Source of the DNA: Chiridota heheva
Lineage: Eukaryota > Echinodermata > Holothuroidea > Apodida > Chiridotidae
Reading direction: 5' to 3'
DNA: 64,000 bases
NCBI GenBank assembly: GCA_020152595.1
Contig: JAIGNY010002988.1
Location: forward strand, 191,001-255,000
Made by a program: the position numbers and the translations under genes. Below are positions 1 through 11,560 of this stretch, piece after piece (within the stretch, counting starts at the first letter, position 1; every line of letters begins with the position of its first letter). The notes below the pieces were generated by a model. The model saw only the letters and a list, made by a program, of their open reading frames with translations. It had not been told where the DNA came from and made no database searches.

Positions 1-309
1 TTCCACAGATGGAAAGCCATTACCCAATCATCCTTACTAACTATTCTTCAAAAGACACTCAGTATCAATTAAGGAGTCTCAGCATCAATTAAGTGAGGAC
101 ACTCAGTCAACTCAACGAAGTGTCAACTTGACTCAACAGTTTATCTCCAGTTTAATTTCCAAAGATGAATGGGCAATTGCAGGTTTCACACTCATAAATC
201 CTGAACAAAGCAGATCTAAATTCCCCATGAGAATAATCCAACCATGGAGTTAAAAGAGACAACCCAGAGATGTTTTATATCCAGTTCTTTGTCACTTTCA
301 AAGCTGCCT

Positions 310-960
310 TATGGCAAGTGAGGATAAATCTTTCTTAGGACCGTGTTCTCACTTATCTCCAGATCATTATCTCCCCTCTTCCCCTCCCTCAGCCAACATT
401 GACCATGTTCGATAAAGTGAAAACAAAAATTATCACTTAAGTGCGAGCTTGAGATGAGAAAATGGAGCTTATGTGATGAGACCCACTGCAGGCGATAGTC
501 ATGGTGCAGCTAGGAATAGATGTTTATATTGGGGGAAGGGGGAAGCAAGTAATGGAAGTGAACCAACAAGATGTACCAACATGTACACCCCCCCCCCTTC
601 CCCATATTCCCCCCTGTCCCCTCTGCCTACACCACTGGCAGGCGATCTGGTCGCAAGTCAAGATAAACGGAACAAAACATTAACATTTTACAGGCAGCAA
701 ACAGGATATTGCGTAACTAACCTGATCTGCATTTCAGACTCTTTTTTTTTCTTTCTTTCTCTCTTTCATATTTTCATCGTTGGGTTTGATCGCCTGCTCC
801 AGATCATGATCCTACACTCAAATAGGATCAAGATAAAGTAAATGTGATCAGAACGTGAACGTTCTTACGATAAAAAAATTAAAAACCGGCGGATCTGATC
901 GGCTAAAATAGATCAGATCGCAAGCTTGCATTCAAGTAAGAACATTCTTAAAAGTTCCAT
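310..960. mobile_element. GATC-rich foldback element, copy 1
   Basis: The two ends are loosely inverted: GTTCTCACTT near 336 faces AAGTAAGAAC near 940. AGACCCACTGCAGGCGAT (480-497) is the inverse of a motif at 9880-9900. The right half (785-955) carries CTCCAGATCATGATCC, AGGATCAAGATAAA and GGCGGATCTGATCGG, which recur in the same order at 9750-9930. I see no protein. Probably a non-autonomous DNA element; the superfamily is not recognisable and the exact ends are uncertain. Confidence 0.5.
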
Positions 961-1434
961 TGTAAATCAAAATTGTCTGGAAGAGTTAGGAAATGATCTT
1001 TCTCTATTTCTCCATCTCCTGGTTTCAGACATAATATGGAAGGAACGCTCTCTGAAGAGGATATGAGAAGTCTAATTTAGTCAAAATGTACAAGGGTATT
1101 TCTTCTCTGCCAAAATATTCAAGACAGTCCTGGGAGTTTTTACATTGATAAAAAATCAGTTTAATTGAAATTTATTTTGAAATTAGCGAGGATAATATTT
1201 TTTGAAGATAGCAAGGATAAATTCAGATGGATTGATTTATCTAAAGAATTAGATAAGGAAGTAAAATTCCCACTTTTCGGAGCAAGGAATAAAAAAAAAT
1301 TAAAAGCATAAAAGGGTAATCGACTCATCCACTCCAGGACCCCCTCTCAGTCCATTAAACCCCTATTTAATCCCTTGGTAAAGATCCCTCTTTCATTACA
1401 AATGATTAACTTATTCACATTATATACAGCTTTT

Positions 1435-1656
1435 ATTTTCAAAATGGATTTCTATTGTCAAAATGGACTGGAATAAAGCTTTCACATTACTATTGTACTC
1501 CTTTTTTGGGGACTTAATCAACTCTGTACCAGAATAAAATGCAAAAATTATGTTAGCTTTTCTGGTACAGAGTTTATTAAGTACCAAAGACAGAGTATAA
1601 TGGCAATGTGAAGGTTTTATTCCAGTCCATTTTGACAACAAAAATCCATTTTGAAA
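1435..1656. mobile_element. Long hairpin (foldback/MITE-like), arms ~97 bp
   Basis: The left arm (1435-1533) reads through CAAAATGGA...GTCAAAATGGACTGGAATAAA to CTCTGTACCAG. The right arm (1561-1656) is its inverse, from CTGGTACAGAG to TCCATTTTGAAAA, with a few mismatches and small indels. The loop is about 27 bp. No coding potential. It looks like a small foldback element or MITE. Confidence 0.85.
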
Positions 1657-1664
1657 AAACAATC

Positions 1665-1765
1665 AGAAATTTTAGATCGGGAGTGAGTACAAATGTAGGT
1701 CATGATTCGGAATTTATATTCTGAATCATGACCTACATTTGTACTCACTCCGATCTAAAATTTCT
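1665..1765. repeat. Near-perfect palindrome, 44-bp arms
   Basis: The left arm 1665-1708 (AGAAATTTTAGATCGGGAGT...) and right arm 1723-1765 (...ACTCCGATCTAAAATTTCT) are reverse complements except for one extra G in the left arm. The 14-bp spacer is AT-rich. It lies 9 bp from the preceding hairpin. The near identity implies a young insertion or recent conversion of the arms. Confidence 0.95.
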
Positions 1766-2504
1766 TATTGTTTTAAATAATAATAAGTTCAGGAAACCAT
1801 GATCAAAATTCCCTTCCTGTTTAGCATTTATTTATTTATTTTTTGGTGTGTGTGTATGTGTGTGTGTGTAGGGGGGGCTACACTATAATGTCCCATTTGA
1901 GCTATGAAACTGCCGCACATCTAAAACATTATGATATTTTTTCTTCCAGGACAAGACAGGTGGCAATAAATTCAAAACGTTATTCATTCCATTGTACATA
2001 TTTGCTTCAAGTTTTAAAGTTGAAGTTCATAACATTTATAAGGCACATCATTTAACACCATACTGCATCTAAACAAACTGATTCTAATGCGCCAAACAAA
2101 GTTTGTTTTAAAGTCTTTGTGTCTGAATACAATGTCCAGATCTCAACAATTCTTCCCTTAAATGGAAACATAGCAAAAATGTCTTTTTAAAAGTGAAAAA
2201 TACAAATTATATAAAAAGTCAATTTCAAATTTAATGAATAATTTATTGACTTAAAGCAAGCATACTAGCATATAGCGCATTTCTTACTTAATTAGAAAAA
2301 CTAAAACTACCCAAAGTATTGGTTGTACCACACAAAGACTTGTGAAAACTGAAAATGACACATTCTAAAAATACCCAAATATATCACTTTTAAATATTGT
2401 ATTGCCACCTGTATGCAAACCAATTGTTTGCTCATGTCTTTCAGAGAAAAACAGTTGACAAATATTGACACCTGAAGCCAGAAGAGTATTGGCCTCTCTT
2501 CTAA
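1766..2504. other. AT-rich unique stretch, possible minus-strand 3' UTR
   Basis: There is a (GT)n-like tract at 1845-1870 and a G run at 1871-1877. No ORF stands out on either strand. Read on the minus strand, AATAAA hexamers occur at about 1826-1837 (tandem) and about 2245. That would suit polyadenylation of a transcript ending in the exon-like segment at 2505-2540, but this is inference. Confidence 0.3.
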
Positions 2505-2540
2505 TCAATCAATATAATCAATGTCATCGGGCAGCTCCAT
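2505..2540 (-). CDS. Possible last coding exon (acidic C terminus, MELPDDIDYID-stop)
   Basis: On the minus strand, the pyrimidine-rich acceptor TTTTTCCCCCTAG (AG at 2542-2541) is followed by twelve codons reading MELPDDIDYID then TGA. The short acidic tail looks like a natural protein C terminus. Polyadenylation-like hexamers lie downstream on the same strand. I do not recognise the protein. Upstream exons would lie at higher coordinates and I could not identify them. A chance match is quite possible because the piece is only 36 nt; the reading frame is not fixed by anything except plausibility. Confidence 0.3.
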   Translation of the reverse strand: MELPDDIDYID

Positions 2541-2570
2541 CTAGGGGGAAAAATGATACACATAAAACTA

Positions 2571-2680
2571 AAGGAATATTCTTGTGAATTTTCATTTACA
2601 TGATACAGGATTATTACAGATACAAAATGGAAAGTACTATGTTGATATACTCTGTTTAATACAAAGTATGTCATACTTGC
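2571..2680 (+). repeat. Diverged half-copy of the 38.7-kb foldback
   Basis: AAAGGAATATTCTTGTGAATTTTCATTT, then ACAGATACAAAATGGAAA and ACTATGTTGATAT, follow the order and spacing of the left arm of the foldback at 38702-39317, with many substitutions. No right arm is seen. Confidence 0.5.
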
Positions 2681-2989
2681 AGATTATAGACAATTTTGTT
2701 CTACATAAAAAATCATATATATAATTTATTTTGAATGCAATTAAAAGAATATGTCTGAGGAATACTTGTGATTTTTTGTATATATATATGATAACTCCAA
2801 CATGGAAAAAGATATCAGCAAGGTTTTTAAACTAATTTGTTCCTTTAATAGTCCGTTGTCATATCAGGGACCGCGGGGACGAAGAGGGAAGGGGAGAACA
2901 TTTTAGCTGTGCAATAATAAATACAACTATATAGGAATCGCAGAATTTCACCTTCACAGTTTTCCTAGTTGGGATGAGGTAAGATTGGG

Positions 2990-3865
2990 AAATTATTAAC
3001 AGAAAATTGAAACAAGTGGTAGGATTTGGTAAAATTTGTTTGAAATTTCAGTCAAATTTGTCAGAAGAATTCCCAAAATTTTCCCAAAATTCCTCAAATT
3101 AAAAGAAAATTGGCTAAAAATGGAGGAAATTTCCAGAAAATTGACAAAGGGTTTACCAAAATTTAAACATAAAATTGAAAGAAAATTTGGTCAAATTGTT
3201 TGAAATTTTTGGTCGAATTTGTCAAAACAATTCCCCAAATTGACAAACACTCTTCAAAATCAAAGAAATTTGCCAAAAAATGTAGGAAATTTCCTGAAAT
3301 TTGAAAACAAATTGCCAAAAATGAATTAAATTGACAGAAAATTGTGAAAAGTTTAGCAAAATTCAACATAAAAGTGAAATTAGCAAAATTGAAAGGAAAT
3401 TTGGTAGAATTGTTAAAAAAATTGTCAAATTTATCAACAAATTTCCGAAATTAACAAAAATTCTTCAAAATCAAAGAAAATTCCCTAAAAATGAACAAAA
3501 TGTCCCGAAGATCATAGAAACTTGCCAAAAATGTACAAAATTGACATTTCAACAGTTTTAACAGTTGAAGTTTAATTTGTCAACAAATTCTTGAATATTG
3601 AAGAAAATTGAAGAAAATTGCCTTTAATTTAAGGAAATTTCCTTAAAATTGCAGAAAATTGCCCCAAAATAAACAATATATTCTTAACATTGTCTAAAAT
3701 TTCACCAAATTTTTTAAAAAAGTTCCTAAAATGAACTAGATTTCGTAAAAATTGCACAAAAATGAAGGAATCCTCCTTAAAATTGCCCATGAAGGAAATT
3801 TTCCTTAAATTGTCAAACAATTCACCAACATTTGAAGGAAAGTGCCTGAAATTTAACGAAAATTG
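2990..3865. repeat. Degenerate AT-rich array of GAAAATTTCC(A)AAAATT-type units
   Basis: About 870 bp of loosely repeating 15-25-bp units built from GAAAATT, GGAAATTTCC, CCAAAATT and TTGACAAA. Recurrent related arrays occur at 7175-7300, 23880-24085, 38010-38270 and 50770-51060. Several are followed by a similar unique-looking tail (AATTTACC-TTGCAATTTTTC...). The ORFs inside (for example 3163-3369, 3331-3561 and 3629-3883) are low-complexity Phe/Lys/Asn strings on both strands and are not genes. Confidence 0.8.
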
Positions 3866-5320
3866 AGATTTCCAACGGGGCAACGTCAGTGATGGAACTT
3901 AATTTACCCAGTGCAATTTTTCTACTTCTCCTGGACTTTCCCCCCTCCCCTCCCTCCCGACAGAAAATATGTACTAATGTGGTTAGGAGTTAGCGTACAG
4001 GGTTTACTAGTAATCTGAATGTGATGGCACCTTTTATTTTCACCATTAACTTCTTCAGCCCTCCCCCCCCCCCCTCCCACCTCAAAAATTGTTCCGTGCG
4101 GTCCTTGCATTTATATGAAAATGACAATTTACGGGCAATATTGTTTTAAATGTGGTGAGAACTGAGAATTGTATCTTGTGTGATGCAGGGCAAAAAAAAA
4201 AACTTTATGAAGAAAAATAACCTCAATATATATCTTGTCCCATTCAGGAGATGAAGTTGTAAAAATGTGTATAAAATGACTGGTGTAGACAAATATCTAT
4301 TATGGAAGGAAGATGATCCCTTGACACAGCACATGACAATGTGAAAGGCAGGGGCAAGGAACATGTCCCTGATGATTTGAGAGGCAATGTTTTTCAAAGC
4401 ATTTGAATTTGTCCATTCCACGAGAAATTAACCCTACGTCAATTCCCAAAACTGATCCTGCACCACCCAATTACAAACCATGTGGGGGGCCCTGCTTTCC
4501 ATTCTGATTAAAACAAGAGAAGGAACAACTGATTTCTCCATTAAATTGCATTATTAAATCATTCAGATGCTTCTTTTTACAAAACTATTTGTTCCAATAT
4601 TACTGTCGAATGATTTATGATTTTTCTGGATGAGTTGTGAATTTCTGATTTATGACAGATTATTATGTACTGTACCATTGTTTGCGACAAAAATATTGTC
4701 CTACACTTGTCCCATCCATAACAAAGGTCAAATACAATTTTTGAGTCATTTGCATTGTTGTTTCTGGAAATTTCCTATCAGGGGAAGGGGGAGGGGGGGG
4801 GGAAGTGTATATAGCTTTTCAAAATTTCCTCTATCCAATTCCACTGAATTTGCTTATAAAGATTACATCCTTTCCTCTCCTCTACCTGCAACATCTTTCC
4901 CTCCTCCTTTATCCCAACTTAAAACCCTTTATCCCTTTATGAAATTTGAATGCAGGTCGCTAAGGCTAAGTCTTCAGTCATAATATTGTGCAACATTGGC
5001 TTACAGTATCCTACTTTATATCTGTGCCTTCCACAAACAAAAAATGTAGGACACGAAACTGATACAACCACATTCCTCTTATTATTATCCAATTATTCAA
5101 TTTCAAGCTGCTTGGCAATCCTTCCAGTTTACAGAAGGAACAGCTGAAAGTACTGGATTGCCATTATGTGAGCATGACACACAATACACTCCAATCCCAT
5201 CTGGGGGTCATAGCTTTGCAATCAGAAGAAAAGTACTGGAGAGAGAGACTCATTCAGCTAATTTGAAAGGAAATTCAGAAAGGTTGCACAAGAAACTGTA
5301 TCGCCCCATACATAAATTCA
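3866..5320. other. No supported gene
   Basis: Contains poly-C/G tracts (3940-3960, 4060-4080, 4783-4802) and otherwise unique AT-rich DNA. ORFs on both strands overlap and resemble no family. The ORF at 5158-5397 runs into the foldback at 5321, so it is not credible as a gene. Confidence 0.5.
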
Positions 5321-5520
5321 AAGTGAATGCCACAGTGCTGCATGGTAACATCACTTCCAGGTTTCAATTTTCCTTATTGATTGCGAGAAATCTGTGAATA
5401 CACGTAAGCCCATATGTTCTGTCCAGCTGATATGTGATCAATAACATCGCACATTTTTCGCTATCAATAATGAAAATATAAAACTGGAAGTGACTTTACC
5501 AACACGACAGCGTTCACTTC
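5321..5520. mobile_element. Foldback element, ~75-bp terminal inverted repeats, copy 1
   Basis: The left end AAGTGAATGCCACAGTGCTG...ATCACTTCCAGG...TGATTGCGAGAAATCTGTGA is mirrored by the right end, where CATCGCACATTTTTCGC, AACTGGAAGTGA and CGACAGCGTTCACTT are the inverses. No protein. A second copy lies at 11396-11560. Similarity beyond the ends (ATACCTTTC.TTTAAA) suggests the duplicated unit is larger than the hairpin. Confidence 0.8.
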
Positions 5521-7170
5521 TGAATTTGTTTATGGAATAATACCTTTCTTTTAAAGTGACCTTCTCAAAACAAAGTCTGACCAGATCTTTTAAAACAGCA
5601 CTAAAAATAACTTCTGAGGGAGAAAACTTAAGTTTAAAAAATCTTAAGTCAATTATTTTAATTCAACAAGCTCTACAAAGTTGATATTGTTCAAAATATA
5701 TTTTAAAAATAATGGCAAAAAGTCATATTTAATTGGGTTCAAACTTACAAATTCCAGTGTTAGGATGGACAATTCAATAATAATTTCAAGATTTTTCCTC
5801 TCTTTACAGTTACCTTATCAATTTATACCTAATAAATTGTAACACTGGATGAGTTCAATAATTACGGTCATTGTTTCAAGAAAATATTTTGAAGATTTTG
5901 ACTTGTGAGACTGGAAATTTCTCCTAAATTGGTCTGATGCTCCTTTGGCAAATCAAGACTTCCACTATATTCCTTGCAGCAGCTTCATTTCTCTCACGAA
6001 GCAAATCACAAGTTTAAAATGTGTCAATGACCCCAAATTTTCATTCTCAGTCCACAATTATCTATCTTTGTTCAAATTTCACGCATGATTTACACCGTAG
6101 GTGTATAACTACTATTAATATCAAGTACAGAATTTCACTCATGGTGAAATTAATAGACACTTTCTTGAAAGAGATGCATTAGATTTAGACCTGAATATCA
6201 TTAGAAGAGGTTTCTTTTACAGATAAAAATAACCACCAATTAGAATGTATGACAGACATCTACCAACATGCACATGTTTTGATTTGGAGCTTAAAGTTTG
6301 ACGACAGTTTGTAAATTAATCATTTTTTGTAAGAAAATTGATTTCTTACTGGGCTTGTGTACTGATTTCTTTTTTGTTTATTATTCTCTTCATGATTGGA
6401 CACTACACACTACTGTACCAGTTTTGCTGGAATAATATATCCTTTAGTTTTGCTTGAATTTCCTACCATTTCCAGCATAATTAGAGGGAGGGGACCATGC
6501 AGTTAGTCCCTTCTTATGAGCATTTATGACAATAATTCCTGTAATTTTAAGATTATTGTATATTTAGTTCCAGGGTTTATGGCTGAACATGTTAAATTGA
6601 ATATTTTGTATCATTCTTAAACATCTTCAATATTTTTAAAACCATTTTTTTATTCCCTTTCTTTTCTTTTTATATCCAGAGATATATTTACACCTTGACA
6701 GTAATTGTCAATTTAGATGAAAACTCTAGAGTTTTAAGAAGAATAATACAAATGTGAAAATAAAGTGGCATCTGTCAGATCGATGAGAATAGCAGCATTC
6801 TCATTCCCTGTTCTCAAGCTCATAACCTCTCTTGCAGCCCTCCTCAAATCTGACACCCTCAACTTATAACACCTGATTGAGTAGCTTAAATTCCTGGCAG
6901 GTCAATCCACCCGATATCTGATTTCTACCTTCATATCTTTCACAATATTGCTGACGTAAATTGTCCAACCATGAAAAATTTGTCTCCCAAAAGGCAATCC
7001 TCTCATTTTATGTAAAAAAATGTGCAACTTTCATAAGACAACTTATTTTTGGAAGTAAAGATGAGAAAATCTTACAAATACCAGGGATATGGGATAGCCC
7101 ACAAATCAACAGTGGCACTAGGATTTGCCTGATGGGATGGCTATAGCCTTCCTGATAGGAGGGGGGATAA
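5521..7170. other. AT-rich, no supported gene
   Basis: No repeat array and no convincing ORF. On the minus strand between 5740 and 6010 several short open stretches occur in different frames, with a GTAAGT donor-like site at about 5749. Three overlapping frames look equally open, so I do not call an exon. Confidence 0.4.
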
Positions 7171-7174
7171 GTTA

Positions 7175-7370
7175 CTTTTTATACAACATTTTCCTTTCAT
7201 TTCCTGAAAGATTTCCACAAATAAAAGAAATTAAAGAATATTTCCTGAAAATTGAAGAAAATTTCCTAATAAGCTGCAATATTTAGAAACTAAATTTACC
7301 ATTGCAATTTTTTCCATTTGAGACCGGGAAAGATTTTGAGATACTTGCCCCCCTGAGAGGTGACCATTCT
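7175..7370. repeat. Short copy of the GAAAATTTCC array with tail
   Basis: TTTCCTGAAAGATTTCC..AATAAAAGAAATT..TTTCCTGAAAATTGAAGAAAATTTCC is followed by the family tail AAATTTACCATTGCAATTTTTTCC and CCTGAGAGGTGACC. The same tail elements, in varied form, follow the arrays at 3.9, 38.3 and 51.1 kb. Confidence 0.6.
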
Positions 7371-7894
7371 TATTCAACAAATTACGATGATTTTAAGACC
7401 AGTTATTGGGTTAACGTGGACAGAAATATACAATACAATCAAAGATTTTTGATTGGTCTTGATATTTGCACAGACCAATTAATAACCTGAAGTGATTTGG
7501 CTAGTATGTTGCACAATTACCCATTCCCCACGGTGTGTCAAGTATTGGAATGAAATATACCCTTTTTATCATCTGAACACTTAATTCTCAAAATATCGAA
7601 TGCAATGAAATATCTCCATTCTCATTCAACACAATACACCTTTCTACAAGGCTGAAATTTATCTTCTTATAATAAAACAGCGAGTTCTTTTTTTTATAGT
7701 TTTTTTTTAATGTTATCGGCACATAATTGTTCAAATGCGTTAAGACAAGAAAAACACCTCATTAATGATAGAGAGATTACATTTTTACGGATTTGTGCAG
7801 TTTTGTATTTAATATTTTTAGCAAAAACAGCAGACATGTTCTGCTTTTAAGAGTATCTTTTAATGGAAACTTCAGAATAAATTAACTCTAGCTA

Positions 7895-8345
7895 ATGAAT
7901 GATATTTGTTTCACTAAGCTAAGCAACTTCTTAACCCTTACCAATATTATCATGCCCAGTATGACGCAAAACAGACATACAGTTGCTCGTTTATCACATT
8001 TTCAAAATTGTAACTTTAAGCTCTGCGCCTACTCATTATTATGCATGATAATACCCCCAAAAACAATAAGGCACATCTGTAAACCAAAGGCTATCTGTGT
8101 ACCAAATATGACATGAATCCAGTTTACCCTTCTCAAAATACCAAGCTTACAAGCACTTTTCAGCAAAATCCCTAAGCCCTGCCCACTATGCATAATTTAA
8201 CGTTTTAACACCGTGAACATGTACACACCAGCTAACATCATAATTAAACTATATATGAAACAAAACAGGCATGCGCTATTGTTAAAATATGAACATTTCA
8301 GGATTCTTACATTACACCCCGCCTACTCATTATTTCTGGTAGAAT
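7895..8345 (+). repeat. 306-bp satellite-like family, ~1.5 units
   Basis: The signature TAAGC..TGCGCCTACTCATTATTATGCATGA at about 8005 recurs at about 8310, 306 bp on. Between lie ACAATAAGGCACATCTGTAAACC, GGCTATCTGTGTACCAAATATGACATGAAT and AACATGTACACACCAGCTAACATCATAAT, all shared with 13345-13640 and 16880-18170. It ends directly against the reverse transcriptase remnant. Confidence 0.8.
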
Positions 8346-8355
8346 CCTATAAAGC

Positions 8356-9243
8356 ATGATGGTTGTATCTTATCATTTATATGCTGATGACTTTCAACTT
8401 TATATCAATTTTGACCCTCCTGGTAACTCTTCCATCCAGTCAGCACTCTCCACGCATACCATGTGCATTAGTAACATTCAGTACTGGATAAGGACCAACA
8501 TGTCGAAACTTAATAACAATAAGACTGGAGTTTTTGTTACCCTATCAAACCATAACAAGTGCTCCATGCCTCCTGTCAGCTTACAGATTGGTGAGGACAC
8601 CATAACACCTTCTGAGACTGTGCGGAACCTTGGAAATATTTTTGACAGTTCAGATGTTACTGTCAAACCAAGTTTCAACTCTTTTCTTTGTTTCATTTCA
8701 CCTCGCAACATTTCTCGTATCTGTCGCTATCTAGACTTTGCATGCTTGCAATAATGTTGTGCGCTCACTCATTCTGTCCAGACTGGATTATGGCAATGTC
8801 CTGCTTCTGGGTGCTAAGGCATCTGACATTGCAACATTTACAAACCTGAGCAGCCAAGCTTGTTTTCCACACAAACAAAGATGACCAATCCATCCCCATT
8901 GCTAAAACAATTACACTGGCTACCTGTCAAGGAAAGAATATTTTATATGGCTATGCTCTCTATGTTTACCAATCCTTTACAGGTTCATCTCTGCCTTATC
9001 ACTCTACTAACATAATACTGCATCACCCTAGGTGTGAAGGTCTTGTGTTCCGCATCAGACAGAATCCGTCTTAAAGAAAGAAGTATAAATAGATGGTCAC
9101 TTAAATCTGCCGCTGACAAAGATTTCTTTCATATTGCAACTAACCTCTGGAACCTGGATAATTTATCCATTAGCATTCGTACAGCCAACTCTTTACCGGT
9201 TTTCATTAAAACATTGAAATCCCATTTATTTCCTCAGTCATAA
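8356..9243 (+). pseudogene. Broken reverse transcriptase, C-terminal half, CR1/L2/Jockey-like LINE
   Basis: This is the catalytic and thumb part of a non-LTR retrotransposon reverse transcriptase. YHLYADDFQLYI holds the YADD catalytic motif (codons at 8380-8391), preceded only by satellite sequence, so the 5' part is missing. The frame runs to 8754, then shifts. SRLDYGN, a conserved motif C-terminal to the active site in this clade, lies in a second frame (8753-8868). After more breaks a third frame (9034-9243) carries NLWNLDNL..SIRTANSLPVF..LKSHLF, matching the usual C-terminal LWNSLP..IR...S...FK..LKTHLF pattern. At least three frame changes and internal stops make it dead. The tail to about 9360 holds GGCACGGTATAAAAGCC, like the 3' UTR of these elements. 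Clade assignment is by motif only. Confidence 0.85.
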
Positions 9244-9399
9244 TACTTGTTTTTTTCTCACTTTTAGTTCATTTCTTAATCATCTCTCATGTATATCTAT
9301 TTTGGCACTGTGGTCTTAATGTTATGGCACGGTATAAAAGCCTTGTAAAAATCTTTCTGATGGAGAGGGTGATTCTTTCTCCCCCTAATGTGATGAGCA

Positions 9400-9551
9400 G
9401 CATGGGCAGGATTTGCCGACCAAAAGTTGGGGGGAAAAGTTAAAAGTGGGAAGGGGAAAATTAAAAATCACCACACAAAAGATACAAATTCAGAAAAAAG
9501 TAGGGGGGGGAATGCCCCCTTTGCCTCCCCTTAAATCCTGCAAATGCATAG
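9400..9551 (+). mobile_element. G-run MITE (GCATAGGCGGGATTTGC ends), copy 1
   Basis: The left end is GCATGGGCAGGATTTGCCGACC and the right end AAATCCTGCAAATGCATA, approximate terminal inverts. The interior holds AAAAGTGGGAAGGGGAAAA, ACACAAAAGATACAAATT, a G run and CCCCCTTTGCC. It is one of about nine short copies in the window. Confidence 0.75.
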
Positions 9552-9689
9552 GGAGCAGAGTTCAAATGAATTTGAGTAGTAATGAATCTCATTTTACACA
9601 TTTATTATTCCTTGTCCACAAATGCATGTCCTTCAACAATCATGTTTCTCATTCAACAACCAGACATATTACACGATACTGCATCACTA

Positions 9690-9935
9690 ACGTGATCGCA
9701 AGTCACTGATCTGCGTAATTCACTGTTTCTGATAATCTCATCAGTGTGATCCGATAACCCTGCTCTGGATCATTATCCTACCCTCCGACTAGGATAAAGA
9801 TCAATATCATGTGACTGTGATTAGATCCAGTGAGAGAAGAGCATTCTCACAGTAAAACATAGGCGGATCGGCACCTGCAGTGGGTCTGATAACAAGCTCG
9901 TACTTCAGTGAGAACAAACTCTTGAAGGTTTCATT
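9690..9935 (+). mobile_element. GATC-rich foldback, half copy 2
   Basis: GATCTGCGTAATTCACTG, CTCTGGATCATTATCC, TAGGATAAAGATCAA, GGCGGATCGG, CTGCAGTGGGTCTGAT and AAGCTCGTACTTCAGTGAGAAC follow the order of 700-955. The opposite arm is not seen. Confidence 0.55.
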
Positions 9936-10379
9936 ACTTGTACTATTACACATTCACTAAACAAAATTTCAAATCCCACATGATGAAGCACAAAATAAAG
10001 AGACTTGTTGCATTACATAAAAGGCTGATGAAAATCTAATCTGCCACCAGGATCATATTACAGATGAGAGAATTTATGTAATTTTCAATATTTAAAAATA
10101 TCTCTGTATATTTAAATGGTTTGAATGGGTTAACATTGTAATATTACTCATTCTGCATTTCGCAAAGAATCTATGCACCACTGATCATTAATTGTTAGCC
10201 GTTAATTTTGCAAGAATTGCTCTCGACAGAATTATTTATGATTTTGAAGTTTCTGACAAAAGAGGGTAATATTACTACTTCTCCTTGGCTTGTTTGAGTC
10301 TTACAATGCCCTGGCAGGACTTCATTAAAGATATTAGACGCCCACAACTATTTGAATGACTTGTTGTGGAGCACTCATT
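9936..10379. other. No supported feature
   Basis: Unique AT-rich sequence with no notable ORF, repeat or hairpin. Confidence 0.4.
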
Positions 10380-10455
10380 GGAGACCCACTGGGAATTAAA
10401 CTCAGGACACTCAAGTGAAAAAGCTGTATCTCTAATTGCTCTGCCAATAGGGTCC
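10380..10455 (-). mobile_element. tRNA-like SINE head (polymerase III boxes)
   Basis: On the minus strand TTGGCAGAGCAATTAGAG resembles a tRNA A box (TRGCNNAGY..GG), and about 30 nt on GAGTTTAATTCCCAG resembles a B box (GGTTCRANNCC). The piece runs GGACCCTA...GGGTCTCC, roughly tRNA-sized, but the acceptor stem does not pair well. It is more likely a degraded tRNA-derived SINE than a working tRNA gene. Confidence 0.45.
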
Positions 10456-11395
10456 TCATTTCTTGAGTTCAGTCTTTACTTCAAATTTCTTGAGTAGGTA
10501 AAATTATCAAGATAACTATTACAAGGCAGAATTTTTTTAATAATAATGTGAGTTAAAAAGAAATTCATAGTACATATGAGCAGTCCTGTAATTAGCTTCT
10601 AATGGACCCCTAATTATTGTCCGTAAAAAAAATTCAACTCTCTGATGTACAATTTAGGTTGGTAATTCAAACCATTTGAAACTGTGAGCAAAAATATTGT
10701 TAAACTTATGCCTAGTATATTTCACATCTTCAGACAAACTTTTTCACTAAAAAATGGGAAATTAAACAATTCAACATTTTCTGTCCAAAATAATTATAAA
10801 TGTTATCTAAAAGGGCCCATAGTAAATACTCCTATGAAATTGCTCCTTCCCCTCTCAATAGATGTTTGATGAGGGCTTAACGACACCGCGGCAACGAAGG
10901 TCAAATTGTGCCTTAGAGGTCAGATCATTTTAGAGGTAGGAAGAAAAGGAAACAGGGGGAAAAAGAGAAAAATTCAAGAACAAAAGGTCAAAAAGCTGTG
11001 ATTGAGAGGGGAGGTGCATGGTTGAAACAAAAACAAAGTAGAGAGGGTGTGGAAGAGGAGAATTAAATATGGTTGTAGAGGGAAGCATGGTGTTCTCTCT
11101 CAATAGAAGGTTCACCTGTCAAATTGATGTACTTGCTTGTACTAAATTTTACTAATTCTTGTCCGTGACATTTTAAAATTTGATTAATACATTTTCTTTT
11201 ATATCATTTTCTTTTTAAAAAACCCATAAAAAGTTACTGCATACCTTTATCCAAAAATGTGTAAAACTGCATGACACTTAACATAATAAGATCAATAGTC
11301 AGCATGAATATTTATAATGTATGAAAGAGCTAGGACAACAAAATATAATTCATCTAAAAAGATGTCGTCTCCTACATACATTTACAAGTGAACAC
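10456..11395. other. No supported gene
   Basis: AT-rich sequence with a purine-rich stretch at 10935-11100. The small ORFs at 10684-10869 and 10930-11115(-) are unlike any family and low complexity. Confidence 0.4.
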
Positions 11396-11560
11396 CGCCG
11401 TGCTGCTAAAATCACTTTCGCTTTTCAATTTTTCTTACTGATTGCGAGAAATCTGTGATGTTATCAATAACATGTGAGTCGCAGTGTTCGGTTTGGCGGC
11501 TGTGTTATCTATCGATAACATCACAGATTTATCAAGATCAGTAAGGAAATATATTAACTT
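11396..11560. mobile_element. Foldback element, copy 2 of the 5.3-kb family
   Basis: AAGTGAACACCGCCGTGCTG..AATCACTTTC..TACTGATTGCGAGAAATCTGTGATGTTATC pairs with GATAACATCACAGATTTATCAAGATCAGTAA. The outer part of the right arm is lost. The shared downstream ATGATACCTTTCCTTTAAA supports common origin with 5321-5520. Confidence 0.75.

Noticed and set aside
2990-3865. Small ORFs on both strands as short genes
   Set aside because: Low-complexity Lys/Asn/Phe products of a degenerate AT-rich array.
5740-6010. Minus-strand exon-like stretches with a GTAAGT site
   Set aside because: Three frames look comparably open and no good acceptor or consistent phase was found; likely low stop density by chance.
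10380-10455. Functional tRNA gene
   Set aside because: A and B boxes are present but the acceptor arm does not pair properly and no terminator-linked mature structure can be drawn; kept as SINE-like.
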